A stretch of DNA of 64,000 nt from Marimonas lutisalis (GTDB lineage: Bacteria; Pseudomonadota; Alphaproteobacteria; Rhodobacterales; Rhodobacteraceae), in contig NZ_SKCI01000002.1 in the NCBI RefSeq assembly GCF_005434965.1, positions 554,001-618,000 of the forward strand, given 5' to 3'. The stretch's first letter is position 1. Each line of letters opens with the position of its first letter. Made by a program: the position numbers and the translations under genes. This document shows, one piece after another, positions 15,474 to 24,798 of this stretch. The notes under the pieces were generated by a model. The model made no database searches. It saw only the letters and a list, made by a program, of their open reading frames with translations, and had not been told where the DNA came from.

Positions 15474-16835
15474 ATGAGCGATTTCGACTATGATCTGTTT
15501 GTGATCGGCGGCGGTTCGGGCGGCGTGCGCGCGGCACGGGTTGCCGCGGGCGAGGCGGGCGCCAAGGTGGCGCTGGCCGAAGAGGACCGCTATGGCGGGA
15601 CCTGCGTGATCCGGGGCTGCGTGCCGAAAAAGCTGATGGTTTTCGCCAGCGAGTATGCCCCGATGATGGACGATGCCGCCGCCTATGGCTGGACCGTGCA
15701 TGCGGGCGGGTTCGACTGGCAGAAATTCCATGGCCAGCTGGTGGATGAGTTGGACCGGCTGGAAGGGATCTATCGCAGGCTGCTGGCCGGCAGCGGGGTC
15801 GAGACCTTTGACGCGCGCGCGAAACTGGTGGATGCGCATACCGTGGAACTGTCGACCGGGGAGCGCAGGACGGCCAAGCATATCCTGCTGGCGATGGGCG
15901 GCCGACCGGTGAAGCCGGGCATTCCCGGTGAAGAACACGCCATCACTTCGAACGAGATTTTCCATCTACCGGAGCTGCCGAAATCGATCCTGATCGTGGG
16001 CGGCGGCTATATCGCCTGCGAATTCGCGGGCGTAATGAACGGGCTGGGCGTGAAGACCACCCAGTACTATCGCGGCGCGCAGATCCTGCGCGGATTTGAC
16101 GAGGAAGCGCGCGGGCTGGTCAGTGAAGAGATGATCCAGAACGGGGTGGAACTGCATCTCGGCACCAACGTGATCGAGATGGAGAAAACCGAAACCGGTA
16201 TCCATGTGAAGGCCACCAATGGTGACAAGCGCGATTTCGACGTGGTGATGTTCGCCACTGGACGGCACCCCAATACCGAGGACATGGGCCTGGAAGAGGT
16301 TGGCGTTAAGCTGGGCCGGAAGGGCGAGGTGCTGGTGGATGACTATGGCCAGACCAGCGTGCCGAGCATCTATGCCGTGGGCGACGTGACCGACCGCGTG
16401 AACCTGACGCCGGTGGCGATCCGCGAGGGCATGGCCTTTGTCGAGACGGTGTTCAAGGGCAACCCGACGAAAGCCGATCACGAGCTGATCCCGACCGCGA
16501 TCTTTACCCAGCCGGAAATGGGAACGGTCGGACTGAGCGAGGAAGAAGCGCGCGACAAGGGGCCGATCGAAGTGTATTCGACGAGCTTCCGGCCGATGCA
16601 GACGCTGTTCGCCGGGCGCGAGGCGCGGGTGATGATGAAGCTGATCGTCTGTGCCGACACGCGCCGCGTGCTGGGCTGTCATATCGTGGCGCCGGGGGCG
16701 GGTGAGATGATCCAGCTGGCGGGCATCGCGATCAAGATGGGGGCGACGAAGGAAGACTTCGACCGCACCGTGGCCGTGCACCCGACGATGAGTGAAGAAA
16801 TCGTGACGATGAAGTCGCCCGTCAGGACGGCTTGA
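15474..16835 (+). CDS. gor: Glutathione-disulfide reductase
   Basis: A 453-residue FAD- and NADPH-dependent disulfide reductase that regenerates reduced glutathione. The N-terminal FAD loop IGGGSGG, the redox pair Cys44/Cys49 in GGTCVIRGCVPKK, a second dinucleotide loop IVGGGYIACEFAG, the FAD motif SIYAVGDVTD and the C-terminal catalytic VAVHPTMSEE are all visible. 'Arg' rather than 'Asn' in the CVxRGC motif separates it from dihydrolipoamide dehydrogenase, where CLNxGC is usual. Cytoplasmic. Same direction as rpiA and hflK. Confidence 0.95.
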   Translation: MSDFDYDLFVIGGGSGGVRAARVAAGEAGAKVALAEEDRYGGTCVIRGCVPKKLMVFASEYAPMMDDAAAYGWTVHAGGFDWQKFHGQLVDELDRLEGIYRRLLAGSGVETFDARAKLVDAHTVELSTGERRTAKHILLAMGGRPVKPGIPGEEHAITSNEIFHLPELPKSILIVGGGYIACEFAGVMNGLGVKTTQYYRGAQILRGFDEEARGLVSEEMIQNGVELHLGTNVIEMEKTETGIHVKATNGDKRDFDVVMFATGRHPNTEDMGLEEVGVKLGRKGEVLVDDYGQTSVPSIYAVGDVTDRVNLTPVAIREGMAFVETVFKGNPTKADHELIPTAIFTQPEMGTVGLSEEEARDKGPIEVYSTSFRPMQTLFAGREARVMMKLIVCADTRRVLGCHIVAPGAGEMIQLAGIAIKMGATKEDFDRTVAVHPTMSEEIVTMKSPVRTA

Positions 16836-16897
16836 ATTTTCCGGCGCATTGCACAGTTAGTGTGATGAACCGGTTTGACGCAGAGAGGTAAGACTGG

Positions 16898-18064
16898 ATG
16901 GCTGGAAATTCTGGCGGCCCATGGGGCGGCGGCGGAAACAACGGCGGCGGCAATGATGATGACCGCGGCAACCGGGGCGGCGGTGGGCGGCGTCCGGGTG
17001 AAGACGGGCCGCAAATTCCCGAGATCGACGAGTTGATGAAAAAAGGCCAGGAACAGCTGCGTGTGCTGATGGGCGGACGTGGCGGTGATGGCGCGCGCCG
17101 TGGCGGTGGCAGTGGTGGCGGTGGCGAAGGTCCTGGCCTGTCGCGTGGCACGGTGGGCCTTGGCCTGCTGGCGGCCGCGGCGCTGTGGGTATATGCGAGC
17201 TTTTACACCGTGAAGCCGGAAGAACAGTCGATCGAGCTGTTCCTGGGTGAATACTCGGCTACCGGCAACCCGGGCCTGAACTTCGCGCCCTGGCCGGTGG
17301 TGACCTACGAGGTGCTGCCGGTGACGCGCGAACAGACCGAGGATATCGGCGTCGGGTCGACGCAATCGGAAAGCGGCCTGATGCTGACCGGCGATGAAAA
17401 TATCGTCGATATCGATTTCCAGGTCGTCTGGAACATCAATGATCCGCGCGAGTTCCTGTTCAACCTGCGTGATCCCAGATCGACGATCCGGGCCGTGAGC
17501 GAATCGGCCATGCGCGAAATCATCGCGCAAAGTGAACTGGCGCCGATCCTGAACCGCGATCGCGGTGTTATCGCCGACCGCCTGAAGGATCTGATCCAGT
17601 TGACGCTGGATAACTATGATTCCGGCGTGAACATCGTGCGGGTGAACTTTGACAAGGCCGACCCTCCGCAGGAAGTGATCGATGCCTTCTTTGCCGTGCA
17701 ATCGGCCGAGCAGGAGCGTGACCGGCTGGAGAAACAGGCCGACGCCTATGCCAACAAGGTTCTGGCGGCTGCGCGCGGTGAAGCCGCGCAGGCGCTGGAA
17801 GAAGCCGAAGGTTATCGCGCGCAGGTGGTCAACGAGGCCGAGGGTGAGGCCAGCCGCTTCCGCGCGGTTCTGGGAGAATACCGGAAAGCCCCGGAAGTCA
17901 CGCGCAAGCGTCTCTATCTTGAAACGATGGAAGAGGTTCTCGGCGGTGTCGAAAAGGTGATCATCGACGAACAGAAAGGTGGCGGACAGGGTGTCGTGCC
18001 CTACCTGCCGCTGAACGAGCTGCGCAAGCAAGGCGGCACAACTACGACCGGAGGGAGCAACTGA
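16898..18064 (+). CDS. hflK: FtsH protease modulator HflK
   Basis: 388 residues. A Gly/Asn/Asp/Arg-rich N-terminal tail (about 1-82) leads to one transmembrane helix (84-104, TVGLGLLAAAALWVYASFYT) and then a periplasmic SPFH/band-7 domain and a long helical region rich in Ala/Glu (QEVIDAFFAVQSAEQERDRL onward). HflK pairs with HflC to cage the membrane protease FtsH and limit its access to substrates. The stop overlaps the hflC start by one base (TGATG), so the two are co-translated. The low-complexity tail is usual for HflK. Confidence 0.95.
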   Translation: MAGNSGGPWGGGGNNGGGNDDDRGNRGGGGRRPGEDGPQIPEIDELMKKGQEQLRVLMGGRGGDGARRGGGSGGGGEGPGLSRGTVGLGLLAAAALWVYASFYTVKPEEQSIELFLGEYSATGNPGLNFAPWPVVTYEVLPVTREQTEDIGVGSTQSESGLMLTGDENIVDIDFQVVWNINDPREFLFNLRDPRSTIRAVSESAMREIIAQSELAPILNRDRGVIADRLKDLIQLTLDNYDSGVNIVRVNFDKADPPQEVIDAFFAVQSAEQERDRLEKQADAYANKVLAAARGEAAQALEEAEGYRAQVVNEAEGEASRFRAVLGEYRKAPEVTRKRLYLETMEEVLGGVEKVIIDEQKGGGQGVVPYLPLNELRKQGGTTTTGGSN

Positions 18065-18942
18065 TGCGGAAATCGACCTATCTTCTGCCGATTCTGGTTC
18101 TGATCGGCGCAGGCATCCTGTCCTCGGTCTTTATCGTGGACGAGCGCGAAAAGGCTCTGGTGCTGCAGTTCGGCAAAGTCGTCTCGACCAAGGAAGAGCC
18201 GGGGCTGGCTTTCAAGATCCCGCTGATCCAGGAAGTCGCGCGCTATGACGACCGGATCCTGAGCCGGGATGTCGCGACGCTTCAAATCACGCCGTTGGAT
18301 GACCGGCGGCTGGAAGTCGACGCCTTTGCCCGTTACCGGATCGCCGACGTGAACCAGTTCCGGCTGGCCACCGGTGCCGCCGGAGATCAATCGATTGCCG
18401 TCGCCGGCCAGCGGCTTGACTCGATCCTCAGGGCACAGACCCGGGAAGTTCTGGGTGGCGTATCATCGAACGATATCCTGAGCTCGGACCGGGCGACGCT
18501 GATGCTGCGAATTCGCAACGGGGCCGTGGGCGAGGCGCGCGCGCTGGGACTGGAAATCATCGATGTGCGGCTGAAGCGCACCGACCTGCCGCCGGCCAAC
18601 CTCGACGCCACGTTTGCACGGATGCGGGCCGAGCGGGAACGCGAAGCCGCAGACGAGATCGCCCGTGGTAACGAAGCGGCACAGCGCGTGCGCGCGCAGG
18701 CCGACCGGACCCAGGTGGAGATCGTGTCGGATGCGCGCCGCCAGGCCGAGATTATCCGCGGTGAAGCCGACGCGCGGCGCAACGCGGTCTTTGCGGAGGC
18801 CTTCGGGCAGGATGCGGAGTTCTTCGAGTTCTACCGCTCGCTCAATGCGTATCGCAAAGCGCTTCAGGGTTCGAATTCGACGATGGTGATGTCGCCGGAC
18901 AGCGAATTCTTTAACTACCTGAAAACCGACCGGATCGAATGA
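18064..18942 (+). CDS. hflC: FtsH protease modulator HflC
   Basis: 292 residues. One N-terminal membrane anchor (YLLPILVLIGAGILSSVFIV), an SPFH/band-7 domain with 'VDEREKALVLQFGKVV' and RLKRTDLPPANLD, and a long C-terminal helix (FARMRAEREREAADEIARGN) that packs against HflK. It forms the HflKC ring around FtsH. It overlaps hflK upstream and the DUF2065 gene downstream (ATGA), making a tight operon. Confidence 0.95.
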   Translation: MRKSTYLLPILVLIGAGILSSVFIVDEREKALVLQFGKVVSTKEEPGLAFKIPLIQEVARYDDRILSRDVATLQITPLDDRRLEVDAFARYRIADVNQFRLATGAAGDQSIAVAGQRLDSILRAQTREVLGGVSSNDILSSDRATLMLRIRNGAVGEARALGLEIIDVRLKRTDLPPANLDATFARMRAEREREAADEIARGNEAAQRVRAQADRTQVEIVSDARRQAEIIRGEADARRNAVFAEAFGQDAEFFEFYRSLNAYRKALQGSNSTMVMSPDSEFFNYLKTDRIE

Positions 18943-19139
18943 TCCTCGGAGCCGCACTTCTGGCCCTTGGGCTGGTACTGATCGTGGAGGGGCTGGTCTA
19001 TGCGCTGGCCCCTTCTCTTGTCGAGCAGATGCTTGAGGCGCTGCGGCAGATGCCGCCCGAAGCACGTCGGTTGATGGGGCTTCTGGCGCTGGTGATCGGG
19101 CTGGTCCTGGTCTGGTTTGCAAAAGCACTGGGCGCCTGA
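18939..19139 (+). CDS. DUF2065 small membrane protein (YjeT-like)
   Basis: 66 residues with two hydrophobic helices (ILGAALLALGLVLIVEGLVY and GLLALVIGLVLVWFAKAL) joined by MPPEARRLMG, the DUF2065 signature. In enterobacteria the family member YjeT also lies beside hflKC. Its position, overlapping hflC by four bases and followed by degP, suggests a role in membrane protein quality control, but no biochemical function is established. Confidence 0.88.
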   Translation: MILGAALLALGLVLIVEGLVYALAPSLVEQMLEALRQMPPEARRLMGLLALVIGLVLVWFAKALGA

Positions 19140-19285
19140 CGGGCGGGAAATCGCGTTTCTCACGCGTGGTTGATCTTGCGTGCAAGGGTTTCAGTTGCGC
19201 CGGGGCGATCCTAGATTAGACTTAAACATGACGTCCCGGCCGGTTGTTCGGGCCAGGGACCACCAAGGTTGAAGGAGAACTGGGT

Positions 19286-20767
19286 GTGAAAGAACAGGCG
19301 ATTGCACGAACCCTTGACGCAGATCGGACGCGGCGGGCGTTGCAGGCCTTGTGGCTGGGCACGCTGGTGCTGGTCTTTCTTGCGGTGCAGGCGGTGCAGG
19401 CGGTGGCGCGCCCCGACAGTTTTGCCGATCTCGCCGATCAGGTCAGCCCGTCGGTGGTGAACATCACCACATCGACGGTGGTGGCCCGCGGCACGGGGCC
19501 CGGGCCCATCGTGCCCGAAGGAAGCCCGTTTGAGGATTTCTTCCGCGAATTCCAGGATCGCAACCGCGACCAGGACCGCCCGCGGCGGTCATCCGCGCTT
19601 GGGTCGGGCTTCGTGATTTCCGAAGACGGTTTCATCGTCACCAACAATCACGTGATCGAAAGCGCCGACGAGATCATCATCGAGTTCTTTTCGGGAGAAG
19701 AGCTGCCCGCCAAGGTGATCGGGACGGACCCCAACACCGACATCGCGCTGTTGAAGGTCGAGGCCGAGAAACCGCTGCCCTTTGTCAGCTTCGGCGATAG
19801 CGACACCGCGCGCGTGGGCGACTGGGTAATGGCGATGGGCAACCCGCTGGGCCAGGGCTTTTCCGTCAGTGCCGGCATCGTTTCGGCCCGCAACCGGGCG
19901 CTGTCGGGCAGCTATGACGACTACATCCAGACCGACGCGGCGATCAACCGGGGCAACTCGGGCGGGCCGCTGTTCAACATGGATGGCCAGGTGATCGGGG
20001 TGAACACGGCGATCCTGAGCCCGAATGGCGGGTCGATCGGGATCGGTTTCTCGATGGCATCGAACGTGGTGACCCGCGTCGTGGATCAGCTGCGCGAATA
20101 TGGCGAGACGCGTCGCGGCTGGCTGGGCGTGCGCATCCAGGATGTCACCGATGACGTGGCCGAAGCGATCGGGCTGGAAAAGGTGGCTGGCGCGCTGGTG
20201 ACCGACGTGCCTGATGGTCCGGCGAAAGAGGCCGGCATCGAGGCCGGCGACGTGATCCTGAATTTCGATGGCCAGGATGTCGAGGATACCCGTGGCCTGG
20301 TCCGCCAGGTGGGCAATTCGGAAGTGGGCAAAACCGTCCGCGTGGTGGTGTTCCGCGAAGGCAAGACCCAGACGCTCAAGGTGACGCTGGGCCGGCGCGA
20401 GGATGCCGAGACCGCCCAGGCGGAACCGAGCGAGGAAGAGCCCGGCAAGCCCGAAACCGCGCCTGCCGAGAAAGAGATGCTGGGCCTGACTCTGAGTCCG
20501 GTGACGGACGCGTTGCGCGAGGAGATGGAGCTGGGCGACGAGGCCGAGGGGCTGGTCGTGCGCGAAATCGACGAAATGTCGGAAGCCTATGAGAAAGGTC
20601 TGCGCAAGGGAGACCTGATCACTGAGGCCGGCCAGCAGGCGGTGACGTCGATTGCCGAGCTGGAAGAGCGCGTTGCCGAGGCCAGGGAGGCCGGGCGCAA
20701 GTCGCTTCTGCTGCTGGTGCGGCGGGCAGGCGATCCGCGTTTCGTGGCGCTGTCGCTGGACGAGTGA
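19286..20767 (+). CDS. degP: Periplasmic serine endoprotease, DegP/Do family
   Basis: 493 residues from a GTG start that sits 8 bases after AAGGAG; a TTG 42 bases earlier is open but has no such site. A signal-anchor (LWLGTLVLVFLAVQAVQAVA) precedes a trypsin-like domain with His122 (TNNHVIE), Asp152 (PNTDIALLKV) and Ser225 (INRGNSGGPLF), then two PDZ domains (GWLGVRIQDVT and MLGLTLSPVT). The enzyme degrades or refolds misfolded periplasmic proteins. An Arg/Asp-rich loop (DRNRDQDRPRR) lies in the LA-loop region. It ends the hflK-hflC-DUF2065-degP series, about 150 bases after DUF2065. Confidence 0.93.
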   Translation: MKEQAIARTLDADRTRRALQALWLGTLVLVFLAVQAVQAVARPDSFADLADQVSPSVVNITTSTVVARGTGPGPIVPEGSPFEDFFREFQDRNRDQDRPRRSSALGSGFVISEDGFIVTNNHVIESADEIIIEFFSGEELPAKVIGTDPNTDIALLKVEAEKPLPFVSFGDSDTARVGDWVMAMGNPLGQGFSVSAGIVSARNRALSGSYDDYIQTDAAINRGNSGGPLFNMDGQVIGVNTAILSPNGGSIGIGFSMASNVVTRVVDQLREYGETRRGWLGVRIQDVTDDVAEAIGLEKVAGALVTDVPDGPAKEAGIEAGDVILNFDGQDVEDTRGLVRQVGNSEVGKTVRVVVFREGKTQTLKVTLGRREDAETAQAEPSEEEPGKPETAPAEKEMLGLTLSPVTDALREEMELGDEAEGLVVREIDEMSEAYEKGLRKGDLITEAGQQAVTSIAELEERVAEAREAGRKSLLLLVRRAGDPRFVALSLDE

Positions 20768-20803
20768 TCCGGACAGACGCCAAGGCAAGTTGCGAAAGCG
20801 AAA

Positions 20804-20842
20804 GACATAGGGCGGGGATGATCCCCGCCCTATGTCATTTTT
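20804..20842. terminator. Strong bidirectional hairpin terminator
   Basis: GACATAGGGCGGGG and CCCCGCCCTATGTC (20804-20817 / 20823-20836) pair perfectly over 14 bp with a 5-base loop, followed by ATTTTTC on the plus strand. The right arm includes the last codons and TAG stop of the converging DUF2267 gene. Confidence 0.9.
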
Positions 20843-21282
20843 CGGCGGATGTTCTGCCCATCGTCAACATGCCAGAAATCGCGGGCTTCGGGGCCGAGCG
20901 CGTCCAGGGCACGGTCGAAATCGCGCTGGCGGACATGGGCGCGCAGGGCACGGGCCACGGCGGCAATCGCGTTGTCGGGCGTGAGGTTGTGATCCGGGCG
21001 CAACGCTTTTGCCTCGGCTGTAAGCGTCGCACGGTCTGCCCAGGGCAGCGGGGGAGACGAGATATCCCAATCGGCCACGAAGATCGCCCGCAGCACCGCA
21101 GGCAACTGATCGGCAAAGGCAAGGCCCTGCGCGGGTGTCAGGCGGCGGCGGAATGTCAACAGAACGCCCTGCACCGCCGTGTAGGCCATGTTGTCCGAGC
21201 TGAGCGCGAGCTCGGATTTCGCGTCTTCCAGGAAACCCTGCCAGTCGCGGGTGGCGTGGCGATAGGACCAGGGCATTGGCAT
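20830..21282 (-). CDS. DUF2267 domain-containing protein
   Basis: About 150 residues matching the DUF2267 pattern: an opening helix region with DWQGFLEDAKSELAL, then YTAVQGVLLTFRRRLTPAQG and FADQLPAVLRAIFVADWD. Members are small helical cytoplasmic proteins of unknown role, sometimes linked to stress. The start at 21282 (or 21276, two Met codons later) is chosen because conserved sequence begins there; it lies 4 bases beyond the stop of the upstream lipoprotein gene, so the two form an operon. The stop codon is inside the terminator hairpin. Confidence 0.8.
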   Translation of the reverse strand: MPMPWSYRHATRDWQGFLEDAKSELALSSDNMAYTAVQGVLLTFRRRLTPAQGLAFADQLPAVLRAIFVADWDISSPPLPWADRATLTAEAKALRPDHNLTPDNAIAAVARALRAHVRQRDFDRALDALGPEARDFWHVDDGQNIRRKMT

Positions 21283-21286
21283 CGGT

Positions 21287-21823
21287 CTATTCCGTGTCTG
21301 GCCGGCCCACCGCGACAAGCCCGAGTTTGCGCGCCGCGGCGAGTGACAGGATGCCGCTGTCGAGCCCCTGCGGTGCCTGGTAGTGGCGGATGGCGCGGCG
21401 GGTGCGAGCGTCCATCTCGCCGGTGATTGCGCCGCGATAGATCCCGCGCGCCTGCAATGCGCGCTGCAGCGAGGCCACGAAATCGGGCGTCAGCTGGTCC
21501 TCGCAGGGGGTTTCGAACCACAATTCGCGGCGCTCCTTGACGATCGCCTGCCGGGTTTCGGTCTTGTAGACCGGATCGGAAATGACCGTGCCGTCATCGA
21601 GGACCTGCGCCGGTTGCAGGAGGATCTTTTCGGTCACGGTTTCGATTACGGCCGGGGTTACGTCCTTGCCCCAGCAGGTGCCCGGGGCGGCGCCTGGCGG
21701 GGCCTGTTCGTGGGTCTGCATCAGGGCCGGTTCGCCGATCAGCGCTTCCTGCGTGGACTGGTCACAGGCGCCCAGTGCTGCGATGGCACAGAAGAAACCT
21801 GCAAGAACTGGTAATGATCGCAT
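21287..21823 (-). CDS. Peptidoglycan-binding-domain lipoprotein
   Basis: 178 residues. A lipoprotein signal with lipobox LGAC (hydrophobic LPVLAGFFCAIAALGAC) is followed by a unique region with two Cys (PGTCWGKDV and FETPCEDQ) and a C-terminal peptidoglycan-binding type 1 fold: SLQRALQARGIYRGAITGEM then TRRAIRHYQ. It should be anchored in the outer membrane and touch the cell wall. The start at 21823 is chosen because upstream in-frame residues are basic and non-conserved and would spoil the signal. First gene of an operon with the DUF2267 gene. Confidence 0.82.
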   Translation of the reverse strand: MRSLPVLAGFFCAIAALGACDQSTQEALIGEPALMQTHEQAPPGAAPGTCWGKDVTPAVIETVTEKILLQPAQVLDDGTVISDPVYKTETRQAIVKERRELWFETPCEDQLTPDFVASLQRALQARGIYRGAITGEMDARTRRAIRHYQAPQGLDSGILSLAAARKLGLVAVGRPDTE

Positions 21824-21860
21824 GGCTGCCCGGCCTGTCCTTGGCGTTATTGGCAAAAGC

Positions 21861-22250
21861 TTAACCGGTTTGGGGCGTTTGGGAAAGCGGCGGCGTGGCC
21901 GGGGGATCTCCCTGGGCGGGATCAAGCAGGCGGTCGAGCATGTCCGAGATATCCTCGATCCGTTCGGCAATCAGGTGGGTGACGGCACTTTCGCATTGCA
22001 GCCGCCCGGTGACCCGCAACAGCCGCCCGGCAATTACCGCGCGGCGGAAGCGTTCGTAAAGCGCGCGCCAGACGATCACGTTGACGATGCCGGTTTCATC
22101 CTCGAGCGTGAGAAAGATCACCCCCTTGGCGGTTCCGGGCCGCTGGCGCAGGATGACGAGCCCGGCCACGGTGACACGGGCGCCATTGAACCGTGTCCCG
22201 AGATGGGATGCGGGCAGGCAGAAGGGGGCGGGATTGGCGATGGATGACAT
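21861..22250 (-). CDS. DnaE2 C-terminal OB-fold fragment behind a LexA box
   Basis: 129 residues. The core (AGLVILRQRPGTAKGVIF, LEDETGIVNVIVW, YERFRRAVIAGRLLRVTGRL, LIAERIEDI) matches the C-terminal OB-fold end of the error-prone polymerase DnaE2, normally preceded by over 900 residues of PHP, palm, fingers and thumb that are absent here. The ATG is only two bases after the LexA box at 22253-22267 and no ribosome site fits between them, so any transcript may be leaderless. The simplest reading is an internal deletion that joined an SOS promoter to the 3' end of dnaE2; a functional single-domain DNA-binding protein is possible. Codon use is still normal and there is no internal stop. Confidence 0.7.
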   Translation of the reverse strand: MSSIANPAPFCLPASHLGTRFNGARVTVAGLVILRQRPGTAKGVIFLTLEDETGIVNVIVWRALYERFRRAVIAGRLLRVTGRLQCESAVTHLIAERIEDISDMLDRLLDPAQGDPPATPPLSQTPQTG

Positions 22251-22252
22251 GA

Positions 22253-22267
22253 GAACAAAAATAGAAC
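22253..22267. promoter_or_regulatory. LexA (SOS) box GAAC-N7-GAAC
   Basis: GAACAAAAATAGAAC matches the alphaproteobacterial LexA operator GTTC-N7-GTTC / GAAC-N7-GAAC exactly. It stands two bases before the start codon of the DnaE2-like fragment and about 110 bases from the divergent ferredoxin gene, so damage control of either is conceivable. Confidence 0.8.
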
Positions 22268-22358
22268 ATTAGCAAAAACGTGCAAGGCCCGGCTGCAAAG
22301 CGTCGCAAATGGGGGTGGCGGGGCCCATATCGCTTGGCTAGAACACGGCGACGCATAG

Positions 22359-22702
<344 letters not shown>

Positions 22703-22703
<1 letters not shown>

Positions 22704-23452
22704 TGCTGTCCGGGGCGCGGCGGGGCGCGGCGGTACTGGCGCTATGGCTGGCCGTGTCCGGGCCCGCCACGGCCACACCGCCCAACGTGATCCTCGAGGC
22801 GCGCTATGGTGAGCCTACGACGCGCTATGCCCACGGGGTGCTGGGCGATGCGGTGGAATGGGGTGCGCTGGAACTGATCGTCGATCAGTGCGCCGGCTGC
22901 CCCACCAGGATGATCCGCAAGTTCACCATCCGTTTGCCGGACACCCGGGTATTCGAGGACATCGCGCCGCGGATCGTCGACCTGGACGGGGACGAAAGCC
23001 CCGAGGTGATCGTTGTGGAAAGCGACCTATCGAAAGGCGCGCGGCTGGCTGTGTATTACGAGGGCGGGCTGATCGCGGCAACGCCTTTCATCGGTCGGGC
23101 AAACCGCTGGCTGGCCCCGGTCGGGGCGGCGGATTTCGACGCCGACGGGGTAAAGGAGCTGGCCTATATCGACCGGCCGCATCTGGCAAAGACGCTGCGC
23201 ATCTGGGCATTTGACCGGAACAAGGGACTGACCCACCTGGCGGACCGGCCGGGGCTCAGCAATCATCGTATCGGCTGGGATTACATCATCGGCGGTATCC
23301 GCGATTGTGGGGCTGGCCCCGAAATGATCACCGCCGATGCCGGATGGAAGAACGTCGTGGCAACGCGGTTCAATGGCGAGGACGTAACCAGCACGGTTCT
23401 GGGCCCTTTTGATGGGCGGAAAAGCGTCACGCAGGCGATGGCCTGCGAATAA
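22703..23452 (+). CDS. Secreted FG-GAP/VCBS-like repeat protein
   Basis: 249 residues with a signal peptide (AAVLALWLAVSGPATATP). Two calcium-loop-like repeats are visible: PRIVDLDGDESPEVIVVESD and GAADFDADGVKELAYIDRP, the 'D-x-D-G-D-x-x-x-E' pattern of FG-GAP/VCBS beta-propellers. Two Cys (QCAGCPTR) and a later Cys pair (IRDCGAG, MACE) may form disulfides. It starts within the ferredoxin stop codon and so is translationally coupled to it, although a periplasmic propeller and a cytosolic ferredoxin share no obvious task. Confidence 0.78.
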
Positions 23453-23492
23453 ACCCTAGGCAGAGTTCGCCTGATATGGTGAAACAACTGCC

Positions 23493-24563
23493 ATGACCCA
23501 ACGCGTATTCGGTTTCCTGTTGATCGCGATTCTGCCGACTCTGGTGGCTTGCACACGCCCGGCGGTGACCGGATTTTCCGAACCTGCCGCCGGTGCGACA
23601 GTCGAGCGGCTCTTTGTGGCAACGCAGCGCACGCCGGGCCAGCTGGGCCAGATTTTCGGGGAGCGGCGCAGCTTCGAGATGAATTTCGCCACGGTCGAAA
23701 TATCGATCCCACCCGGCCATGAGCCGGGCAAGATCGAACGCACCTCGGGAATCGCCGACGCGCAGAAGTTCTTTGCGCCCCTGGGGATCGACATGTTTCC
23801 CGGGATCCGGGATTTCGTGACGGCGCTACGGCGCAATCGGGCCGGCGACGGGGGCGTCCTGCTTTATGTGCATGGCTATAACAACACGGTTGAAGACGCG
23901 GCCTATCGCCTGGCGCAGATCAAGCACGATTTCGGGATCGAGGAGCCCGCGGTGCTGTTTTCCTGGCCCTCGGCGGGGGATCCGCGCGGCTATGTCTATG
24001 ACCGCGACAGCGTGCTTTTTGCGCGCGACGGGTTCGAGGAGTTGCTGCGGGAATTGCGGGGGAGGGGGCAGGGGCGGATTTTGATCCTGGCGCATTCGAT
24101 GGGGGGGTATCTGACCATGGAGACGCTCAGGCAGATCGCGCTGAAGGGCGACCGGCAGGTGCTCGATTCGATCGAGGGGGTGGTGCTGATGTCGCCGGAT
24201 ATCGACCCGGACGTGTTCCGCCGGCAGGCGGCGGTGATCGGCAGGCTGCCGCAGCCCTTTGTCCTGCTGACCTCGCAGAAGGACCGGGTGCTGAGCGTCG
24301 CCGAGTTTCTGACCGGGCGCAAGGAACGACTGGGTCGGATTGAAAATGCCGAGGACCTTCAGGGGCTTGGCGTGACCGTGGTGGATTTCACCGAGTTCGA
24401 GGACGGCGCGACGGGCGGGCATAACGTGGCCGTCACCTCGGCCAAGGCGATCCGGGTTTTCCGCGGGCTCGAAAGCCAGATCCGCACGGGACGTGGCGAT
24501 CTGCGCGACTTTGTCCTGTTGGGCCGCGATCGGCGCACGGACGCGCCGCTGGTGCTGCAATAA
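23493..24563 (+). CDS. Alpha/beta hydrolase lipoprotein, DUF900
   Basis: 356 residues. A lipoprotein signal ends in LVAC (residues 17-20). The hydrolase core has the DUF900 phrases 'ERLFVATQR', GGVLLYVHGYNNTVEDAAYR and the nucleophile elbow ILAHSMGGYLTMETL with Ser as nucleophile; acid and His follow ('SPDIDPDVF', 'GGHNVAV'). Members are predicted esterases of the envelope with unknown substrates. It lies 40 bases after the FG-GAP gene in the same direction. Confidence 0.87.
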   Translation: MTQRVFGFLLIAILPTLVACTRPAVTGFSEPAAGATVERLFVATQRTPGQLGQIFGERRSFEMNFATVEISIPPGHEPGKIERTSGIADAQKFFAPLGIDMFPGIRDFVTALRRNRAGDGGVLLYVHGYNNTVEDAAYRLAQIKHDFGIEEPAVLFSWPSAGDPRGYVYDRDSVLFARDGFEELLRELRGRGQGRILILAHSMGGYLTMETLRQIALKGDRQVLDSIEGVVLMSPDIDPDVFRRQAAVIGRLPQPFVLLTSQKDRVLSVAEFLTGRKERLGRIENAEDLQGLGVTVVDFTEFEDGATGGHNVAVTSAKAIRVFRGLESQIRTGRGDLRDFVLLGRDRRTDAPLVLQ

Positions 24564-24798
24564 CAAAAAGCTTTGCCGTCGCGTCAACCGGGCGTCCCGC
24601 GGGGTTAATGCGATTTTTCGCAGAAAAATCGGGGGGTGACTTGCGTGCACCCCCCGGCTGACATCCGGCTGCCGCCGGAAACAGGGACGGGTTAAGCGAA
24701 ATTAACTTAACGCGGCGTACGATGGCCCCCATTATCCGGGGCGTTGACGCGGCGACGCCGGGGCGGAAATACTTGCCGTGCAGAAAAGGAGTGATCCC

